Positions 6,247 through 11,090 of a DNA stretch of 11,090 nt are shown here, one piece after another (the stretch's first letter is position 1; every line of letters begins with the position of its first letter). The stretch lies in contig WGED01000160.1 in assembly GCA_015492915.1 (NCBI GenBank), positions 1-11,090 on the forward strand. The letters are read 5' to 3'. The position numbers and the translations under genes are program-made. The notes beneath the pieces were generated by a model. The model was not told the origin of the DNA. It was given only the letters and a program-made list of their open reading frames with translations, and did not search any database. Source of the DNA: Cyclobacteriaceae bacterium. Its GTDB lineage: Bacteria; Bacteroidota; Bacteroidia; Cytophagales; Cyclobacteriaceae.

Positions 6247-6762
6247 TTAACCTGTTTCGGCAGCTCCAAATAAAATTATTTTTGCTCCTTTTTCAATCTT
6301 CTCATTTTCCTTAACAAATATCTTTTTGACCACTGCTCTGTAGCCGGCCTTTAAAATATTCTCCATTTTCATGGCTTTTAGTATGACCAGCGGCGTACTG
6401 TTTTCCACTGTCTGTCCCTCGCTTACCAGTACATCGACAATAAGTCCCGGCATCGGTGCCGACAAAGTATCTTGCTTCAAGGCAGACTGTTTCTTTATAC
6501 CCAGCTTTTCAGCAAGTAAATCCGTCTCATCCTGGAGAATAATATTATATAAGTGTTCGTTGATTCTGACTGCGAGTGTTTTATTGACATAATCAAACTT
6601 TTCTATAACAGCAATGAAGGATTTGTGGTTTGATATGATGTGATATCGATTACGGCCGAGGCTTTGTATATCAGGTGAAAATAATTTGCCGTCCACGAGC
6701 CAACCTTCCTGTGTCTTTTCAATGATTAACTCGCGGGTTTCGTTGATAATAACCTTGGTCAT
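6247..6762 (-). CDS. Stand-alone biotin carboxyl carrier protein
   Basis: This protein of about 171 residues ends in a biotinyl/lipoyl domain (about 100-167). It has SAPMPGLIVDVLVSEGQTV and the biotinylation motif LKAMKMEN, in which Lys132 would carry biotin. AMKM rather than a DKA motif argues for biotin over lipoate. The N-terminal 80 residues are beta-rich and resemble the region before the carrier domain in propionyl-CoA or pyruvate carboxylase alpha chains. It should shuttle CO2 between a biotin carboxylase and a carboxyltransferase in the cytosol, but neither partner is encoded nearby, so the substrate is unknown. I chose ATG 6762 (MTKVIINETREL). An ATG at 6837 would add 25 residues but would start upstream of the likely promoter at 6786-6793. 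Confidence 0.88.
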   Translation of the reverse strand: MTKVIINETRELIIEKTQEGWLVDGKLFSPDIQSLGRNRYHIISNHKSFIAVIEKFDYVNKTLAVRINEHLYNIILQDETDLLAEKLGIKKQSALKQDTLSAPMPGLIVDVLVSEGQTVENSTPLVILKAMKMENILKAGYRAVVKKIFVKENEKIEKGAKIILFGAAETG

Positions 6763-6785
6763 AAATATATCTTGGTAGATAACGC

Positions 6786-6793
6786 CAAATATA
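6786..6793 (-). promoter_or_regulatory. Bacteroidota -7 promoter element of the biotin carrier gene
   Basis: The minus strand reads TATATTTG followed by GC. It matches TAnnTTTG exactly and is identical to the pyrH element. It lies 23 bases before ATG 6762, within the 77-base divergent gap shared with the aminopeptidase gene. An upstream TTTG at the right distance is not evident. Confidence 0.5.
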
Positions 6794-6839
6794 AGGTAAT
6801 TTGTCGTTTTTTTGTGATTTAAAATTTTGATCGACAATA

Positions 6840-9392
6840 ATGAAGAGGAATTTATTTTTTACGATTGGATTGATAATACTTCTGGGAGTGTATTCCTGTA
6901 AAGTGCAGCAAAAACAGGTCGGTGACATTCCGGAAGCCGCCTTTGCACAAATTGTATCTGATACTGTTGAGGATCAACAAGCAGAAAAGAATGTACGGTT
7001 ATTGGAATATCATGGAGAAGCAACACGCCATTTCCGGTTGCATCACACTAAGTTGGAGCTGAGCTTTGACTGGGACAAGCAATGGGTCAATGGTAAAGCG
7101 CTTCTGATTGTCGAGCCGTACTTTTACGAACAATCTGAATTAAAACTGGATGCCAAAGACTTTGATATTCATTACATCAAAATGATGGAGGGAGATTCCC
7201 TGAGGCGGTTGAATTACCAGTATAATGGCAAAAAGATAAGTATAGATTTAGGACGGGAATATGCCAATGGAGAAAAATTGAATATTGTGATCGAATATAT
7301 TGCCAAACCAAATGATGGAGATTCAGTGCGGGATATGTGGGTTGAGAATGACAAGAAGGGATTATATTTCATTAATCCTTTGGGGGATGAGCCTGGCAAA
7401 CCACGGCAGATATGGACGCAGGGTGAGACCAATTCAAATTCCAAATGGTTCCCGACCATCGATGAGCCCAACCAAAAATCCACCCAGGAAATGTTTATCA
7501 CCGTTGAGGATCATTTTGAAACACTTTCGAATGGCAAACTGGTCTATTCCCGGGACAATGGCGATGGTACGAGGACTGATTACTGGCGAATGGATAAACC
7601 CCATGCTCCGTATTTATTTATGCTGGCAGTCGGTGATTTCTCAATTGTCAGGGATAGCTGGGGCGAGATGGACGTGAGTTATTATGTAGAACCGGCTTAC
7701 CGGGAATATGCGGATGATATATTCGGCAATACTCCCGAAATGATTGGTTTCTACTCTCGTATTCTCAACTATCCATTTCCATGGGACAAATACAGCCAGA
7801 TAATAGTCAGGGATTTTGTGACTGGAGCGATGGAAAACACAACGGCTTCCGTTTTCATGGAAGACTTGAACGTCGATGCGCGTGAATTGATTGATTATGA
7901 CTGGGATGGTATTATAGCACATGAATTGTTTCATCAGTGGTTTGGTGATCTGGTGACCTGTGAGTCCTGGGCTAATCTTCCATTGAATGAATCTTTTGCC
8001 ACTTATGGAGAATATTTATGGATAGATTACAAGAAAGGGAAGGATGAAGCGGACTATCATCTTTATGAGGAGTTGGACGAGTATCTGGTAGAAGCTGCCA
8101 CCAAGCAGGAAAAGTTGATCAGATTTTATTATAAGAATCCTGATGATATGTTCGATCATCATTCTTATAATAAAGGAGGGTTGGTGCTGCATGCACTAAG
8201 AAATTATGTGGGAGACAGTGCCTTTTTCAAATCCCTGAAATTATACCTTAAATCTCATGAATATGGAAAAGCAGAGATTCATGATTTGCGCCTCGCTTTT
8301 GAACATGTCGTAGGAGAAGACCTCAACTGGTTTTTCGATCAGTGGTTTTTGTCTGCGGGTCATCCCGAATTGAAAATAGAAGAGGGCATCAATGAAGAAA
8401 CGGGTGATTATGTTATCAAAGTCCGGCAGACCCAGGATTTAAATCAGTATCCTGTTTTTAACCTTCAGTTAGTGCTTGATGTCTGGCGGGATGGGAAAAT
8501 GGAACAATATCTCATGGAGATCGACCAGCCTTATCACGAGTTTGTAATAGAAAGTGTAGAAGATCCGGATCTGGTGCTTGTGGACAGCGAGTATATTTTA
8601 ATAGGGGAAATTGATCATCCAAAATCTTCCGGAGAGTATCTCTTCCAGTTTAATCATTATCCCGATAACGTGAGAGCGAGACTCAGTGCAATGGATTACT
8701 TCCTGGCGAATCCCGGGGATTCTTTGATGGGTAGTTTTATTGGTAGAGCGCTTGAAGATTCATTTTGGGTTATCAGACAAGATGCGCTTGATTTCATGGA
8801 TTCAGATTCCACCTCGTTGTATGAGGGATTTGAACAAAAAATTGCTGCAATGGCACTCAATGATCAGAATCCGCTTGTAAAAGCCAGCGCTATCACTGTA
8901 CTGGCAGATAAAAATATGACAAAGCACCTGGATATTTATAAAACCAATCTCAATGATTCCTCATACTCAGTAGCTGCCGCGGCACTGTACGCTTATTTAC
9001 AATGTGACCCTGAAAATGCACGTGATATACTGACAAAATTCAGGAAGGAGAAAAATTTCTCTATTGCATCGGCTATCGCGGACTATTATATTAAGAAAAA
9101 GGACTACAGTGATTATGACTGGTTCGCGGGTAAACTTCAACAATATAGCGGCAGCAACCTATGGTACTTCATCAAACTTTTTGGCATGTATTTACTTGAT
9201 GCGCCCGGACCAATGCAAGAGAATGGTATTCAGCTTTTGAAGAAAATCGGATTGAAACATAATCAATTTTATAATCGTTTGTCAGCATATCAGTCGCTGC
9301 AATTGTTTTATGATCATGAAGGTGTGCAGGAGATACTTGACGAAATAAAAGAAGCCGAAAAAGATCCGAGGATCAGGATTTATTATGAATAA
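6840..9392 (+). CDS. M1-family zinc aminopeptidase, lipoprotein, with C-terminal helical repeats
   Basis: This is an 850-residue predicted exported metallopeptidase that should trim N-terminal residues from peptides outside the cytoplasm. Residues 1-19 form a signal peptide, and Cys20 (V-Y-S-C) is the likely lipid anchor. An N-terminal beta domain (about 45-240) is followed by the thermolysin-like catalytic domain. That domain holds the substrate motif GAMEN at 329-333, the zinc site HELFH at 361-365 with the third ligand Glu384 in NESF (HExxH-x18-E), and the transition-state Tyr443 in SYNKGG. All key residues are intact. After a beta segment (about 510-600), the last 250 residues look alpha-helical, with HEAT-like repeats (for example residues 665-735), as in the larger M1 enzymes. 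It is divergent from the biotin carrier gene and stands as a single gene. Confidence 0.95.
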   Translation: MKRNLFFTIGLIILLGVYSCKVQQKQVGDIPEAAFAQIVSDTVEDQQAEKNVRLLEYHGEATRHFRLHHTKLELSFDWDKQWVNGKALLIVEPYFYEQSELKLDAKDFDIHYIKMMEGDSLRRLNYQYNGKKISIDLGREYANGEKLNIVIEYIAKPNDGDSVRDMWVENDKKGLYFINPLGDEPGKPRQIWTQGETNSNSKWFPTIDEPNQKSTQEMFITVEDHFETLSNGKLVYSRDNGDGTRTDYWRMDKPHAPYLFMLAVGDFSIVRDSWGEMDVSYYVEPAYREYADDIFGNTPEMIGFYSRILNYPFPWDKYSQIIVRDFVTGAMENTTASVFMEDLNVDARELIDYDWDGIIAHELFHQWFGDLVTCESWANLPLNESFATYGEYLWIDYKKGKDEADYHLYEELDEYLVEAATKQEKLIRFYYKNPDDMFDHHSYNKGGLVLHALRNYVGDSAFFKSLKLYLKSHEYGKAEIHDLRLAFEHVVGEDLNWFFDQWFLSAGHPELKIEEGINEETGDYVIKVRQTQDLNQYPVFNLQLVLDVWRDGKMEQYLMEIDQPYHEFVIESVEDPDLVLVDSEYILIGEIDHPKSSGEYLFQFNHYPDNVRARLSAMDYFLANPGDSLMGSFIGRALEDSFWVIRQDALDFMDSDSTSLYEGFEQKIAAMALNDQNPLVKASAITVLADKNMTKHLDIYKTNLNDSSYSVAAAALYAYLQCDPENARDILTKFRKEKNFSIASAIADYYIKKKDYSDYDWFAGKLQQYSGSNLWYFIKLFGMYLLDAPGPMQENGIQLLKKIGLKHNQFYNRLSAYQSLQLFYDHEGVQEILDEIKEAEKDPRIRIYYE

Positions 9393-9466
9393 AAAGACGT
9401 AGAATTAAAGTGTTGCCTGGTAAGACTAAATGCCCAAAATAAATGCAATACAATTTTCTTTAATTA

Positions 9467-9497
9467 TTTGAATATAAGAAAAAAGGATATAATTTTG
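9467..9497 (+). promoter_or_regulatory. Bacteroidota promoter of the tRNA-tuf operon
   Basis: TTTG at 9467-9470 is followed after 19 bases by TAATTTTG at 9490-9497. Both elements match the -33 TTTG and -7 TAnnTTTG consensus exactly, with a spacer in the accepted range. It is the best promoter in the window. Transcription should start near 9500-9504, about 55-60 bases before tRNA-Tyr. Confidence 0.72.
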
Positions 9498-9500
9498 CAT

Positions 9501-9540
9501 TCCCTTAAAATCGAGGTGCAATTGAGCCCTCAGGAAGGGA
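9501..9540 (+). promoter_or_regulatory. Predicted leader stem-loop of the tRNA-tuf transcript
   Basis: TCCCTT (9501-9506) pairs perfectly with AAGGGA (9535-9540). Inside it, GAGG (9513-9516) can pair with CCTC (9528-9531). This would place a nested hairpin at the 5' end of the transcript, directly before a boxA-like sequence. Alternative pairing CCCT (9527-9530) with AGGG (9536-9539) is also possible. Found by hand; not tested by folding energy. Confidence 0.35.
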
Positions 9541-9554
9541 CGTTCTTTAAGACA
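9541..9554 (+). promoter_or_regulatory. boxA-like antitermination sequence before tRNA-Tyr
   Basis: CGTTCTTTAAGACA resembles the bacterial boxA consensus YGCTCTTTAACA, with one extra G and C-to-T at the third base. It also resembles, from memory, the GTTCTTTGACAT sequence common in Bacteroidota rRNA leaders. It ends 5 bases before tRNA-Tyr, in the leader of a stable-RNA operon, the expected context for NusB/NusE binding. Confidence 0.45.
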
Positions 9555-9559
9555 TTGAT

Positions 9560-9641
9560 GGGGAGATACCGAAGCGGTCAAACGGGGCAGACTGTAAATC
9601 TGTTGGCTCAGCCTTCGTAGGTTCGAATCCTGCTCTCCCCA
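9560..9641 (+). tRNA. tRNA-Tyr (anticodon GTA)
   Basis: An 82-base type II tRNA with a long variable arm. The acceptor strands GGGGAGA (9560-9566) and TCTCCCC (9634-9640) pair fully, and the discriminator is A. The anticodon stem CAGA/TCTG encloses loop CTGTAAA with anticodon GTA. The variable arm is TTGGCTCAGCCTTCG-like and the T loop is TTCGAAT. CCA is not encoded. It is the first gene of the tRNA-tuf transcript. Confidence 0.95.
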
Positions 9642-9687
9642 CATGACATTTGGTCATATTTTCGAATGCGAAAACAGAGATCACATT

Positions 9688-9760
9688 GCGGGAGTAGCTC
9701 AGTTGGTAGAGCGACAGCCTTCCAAGCTGTAGGTCGCGGGTTCGAACCTCGTCTCCCGCT
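9688..9760 (+). tRNA. tRNA-Gly (anticodon TCC)
   Basis: A 73-base tRNA. Acceptor strands GCGGGAG (9688-9694) and CTCCCGC (9753-9759) pair fully; the discriminator is T. The D arm is GCTCAGTTGGTAGAGC. Anticodon stem ACAGC/GCTGT encloses CTTCCAA, giving TCC. The T arm is GCGGG-TTCGAAC-CTCGT with two G-T pairs. A C then six T residues follow directly (9761-9767). CCA is not encoded. Confidence 0.96.
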
Positions 9761-9796
9761 CTTTTTTGTGCCGGCAATATGACGTGGATTACCAAG

Positions 9797-9868
9797 GCCG
9801 ACGTAGCTCAGGGGTAGAGCGCTTCCTTGGTAAGGAAGAGGTCACGGGTTCAAATCCCGTCGTTGGCT
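9797..9868 (+). tRNA. tRNA-Thr (anticodon GGT)
   Basis: A 72-base tRNA. Acceptor strands GCCGACG (9797-9803) and CGTTGGC (9861-9867) pair with one G-T; the discriminator is T. The D arm is GCTCAGGGGTAGAGC. Anticodon stem CTTCC/GGAAG encloses TTGGTAA, giving GGT. The T arm ACGGG-TTCAAAT-CCCGT pairs fully. CCA is not encoded. It is the last tRNA before tuf. Confidence 0.96.
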
Positions 9869-9930
9869 CAAAGATGAATTTAATAATTTAACTAAAATAA
9901 AATTTTTCACTAAACCGAGAGTTATCAAAA

Positions 9931-11090
9931 ATGGCTAAAGAAACCTTTGACCGTTCAAAACCGCATGTTAATATCGGTACCATAGGTCACGTTGACCACG
10001 GGAAAACTACATTGACTGCTGCTATCACAAAAGTATTAGCAGAACAGGGTTTGTCAGAAATTAGGGAATTCGATTCTATCGATAATGCACCTGAAGAAAA
10101 AGAGAGAGGTATTACTATCAATACCGCTCATGTTGAATATCAAACCGCCAACAGGCACTATGCTCACGTTGACTGTCCGGGCCACGCTGACTATGTGAAA
10201 AACATGGTTACTGGTGCTGCTCAGATGGATGGCGCTATCTTAGTAGTAGCTGCTACTGACGGCCCGATGCCACAGACAAGGGAGCACATTCTTCTTGCCC
10301 GTCAGGTAGGTGTGCCTGCGTTGGTTGTATTTATGAACAAAGTTGACCTTGTTGATGATGAGGAATTGCTCGAGCTGGTTGAGATGGAGATCAGGGAGCT
10401 TCTCAGTTTTTACGACTTCCCGGGTGATGACGTTCCTGTAATCCAGGGATCAGCACTTGGCGCACTCAACGGTGAGCCAAAGTGGGTTGAAAAGGTTGTG
10501 GAACTCATGGATGCTGTTGATGAGTACATTCCAATCCCGACTCGTCTTACAGACCTACCATTCCTCATGCCTGTTGAAGATGTATTTTCAATCACAGGTC
10601 GTGGTACTGTAGCAACGGGTAGAATTGAAAGAGGTGTGATCAAAACAGGTGACCCTGTTGATATCCTGGGTATGGGTGCCGAAAACCTCAAATCAACGGT
10701 AACCGGAGTTGAGATGTTCCGCAAGATACTCGACAGAGGTGAAGCTGGTGACAATGTTGGTCTGCTTCTCAGAGGTATTGACAAAAATGAGATCAGAAGG
10801 GGTATGGTAATTTGCGAACCTGGTTCGGTTACTCCTCACGCTCATTTCAAAGCTGAAGTTTACGTACTATCAAAAGAAGAAGGTGGCCGACACACACCGT
10901 TTTTCAATAAATACAGACCACAATTCTATCTGAGAACTACAGATGTTACCGGTGAGATTAAGCTTCCTGATGGCGTAGAAATGGTTATGCCTGGTGACAA
11001 TGTCACAATCGAAGTTCAGCTCATCAATAAAGTTGCTTTGGAAAAGGGTCTTCGATTTGCTATCAGAGAAGGCGGCCGAACAGTTGGCGC
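9931..11090 (+). CDS. tuf: Elongation factor Tu (3' end cut by the window edge)
   Basis: EF-Tu is the GTPase that carries aminoacyl-tRNA to the ribosomal A site. The frame runs open from ATG 9931 to the window end (386 complete codons of an expected 395 or so), so only the last few residues are missing. The G domain shows the P-loop GHVDHGKT (19-26), switch I RGITIN with Thr62, switch II DCPGHAD (81-87) with catalytic His85, NKVD (136-139) and GSALGAL. Domains 2 and 3 follow, with DVFSITGRGTVATGRIERG and GGRHTPFF. All functional residues are present. The leader has no clear Shine-Dalgarno sequence and is A/T rich just upstream, normal for highly expressed Bacteroidota genes. Three tRNA genes precede it on the same strand, ending 62 bases before the ATG, and a shared transcript is likely. 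Confidence 0.98.
   Translation, partial: MAKETFDRSKPHVNIGTIGHVDHGKTTLTAAITKVLAEQGLSEIREFDSIDNAPEEKERGITINTAHVEYQTANRHYAHVDCPGHADYVKNMVTGAAQMDGAILVVAATDGPMPQTREHILLARQVGVPALVVFMNKVDLVDDEELLELVEMEIRELLSFYDFPGDDVPVIQGSALGALNGEPKWVEKVVELMDAVDEYIPIPTRLTDLPFLMPVEDVFSITGRGTVATGRIERGVIKTGDPVDILGMGAENLKSTVTGVEMFRKILDRGEAGDNVGLLLRGIDKNEIRRGMVICEPGSVTPHAHFKAEVYVLSKEEGGRHTPFFNKYRPQFYLRTTDVTGEIKLPDGVEMVMPGDNVTIEVQLINKVALEKGLRFAIREGGRTVG

Noticed and set aside
6763..6837. N-terminal extension of the biotin carrier to ATG 6837.
   Set aside because: The extra 25 residues are not family-like, and the region contains the likely TATATTTG promoter, so the transcript would start after that ATG.
9426..9795. Two overlapping minus-strand open frames with protein strings such as GEQDSNLR and GRAGFEPTKAEP.
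   Set aside because: They are antisense to tRNA-Tyr and tRNA-Gly. These strings are well-known false proteins produced by translating the reverse strand of tRNA genes.
10410..10784. A 124-residue minus-strand open frame.
   Set aside because: It lies wholly antisense to tuf, is rich in Ser, Pro and Thr as expected from the reverse of biased EF-Tu codons, and has no domain signature.
1..11090. A possible mobile element, CRISPR array, toxin-antitoxin pair or defence island.
   Set aside because: I saw no direct repeats, spacer pattern, transposase, integrase or att-like duplication at the tRNA genes; gene content and codon use look uniform and housekeeping.

Overview
The window is a stretch of core chromosome from a member of the Bacteroidota. 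Four things support this. The gene sets are typical of the phylum (DUF1573 lipoprotein-yajC-ybbR-coaE, and a tRNA-Tyr-Gly-Thr-tuf block). The promoter-like elements have the form TAnnTTTG with TTTG upstream. Start codons lack clear Shine-Dalgarno sequences and often follow A/T-rich leaders. The lipoprotein signals are relaxed (Y-S-C). I cannot fix the class or genus from this sequence alone. Every gene has an ordinary housekeeping look, and I see no mobile element, CRISPR array, phage gene or defence cassette.

Layout. Positions 1-2616 (+) form a tight run: the tail of a charged helical protein, a coiled-coil DUF1573 lipoprotein, yajC (Sec accessory), a YbbR-domain membrane protein with a TTG start, and coaE (last step of CoA synthesis), which overlaps ybbR by 14 bases. 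Positions 2660-4791 (+) carry an ECF-type sigma factor, a small cysteine-rich protein that is probably its anti-sigma partner, gmk (GMP kinase) and nadD (NAD synthesis). Positions 4806-6086 (-) hold the pyrH-frr pair, convergent with nadD. Positions 6247-6762 (-) encode a stand-alone biotin carrier protein. It is divergent from a large M1-family aminopeptidase lipoprotein at 6840-9392 (+). Positions 9467-11090 (+) hold a translation operon: a well-formed Bacteroidota-type promoter, a structured leader with a boxA-like sequence, tRNA-Tyr(GTA), tRNA-Gly(TCC), tRNA-Thr(GGT) and tuf (EF-Tu), which runs off the right edge about nine codons before its expected end.

How the genes fit together. The window serves growth: nucleotide and cofactor supply (CoaE, Gmk, NadD, PyrH), translation (Frr, EF-Tu, tRNAs), envelope secretion (YajC, YbbR) and one regulatory switch (sigma/anti-sigma pair). 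No obviously undescribed system is present. The points most worth a second look are the putative anti-sigma factor, which lacks the usual zinc-ligand histidine but has extra cysteines; the boxA-like leader directly before tRNA-Tyr; and the carrier protein encoded away from any carboxylase.
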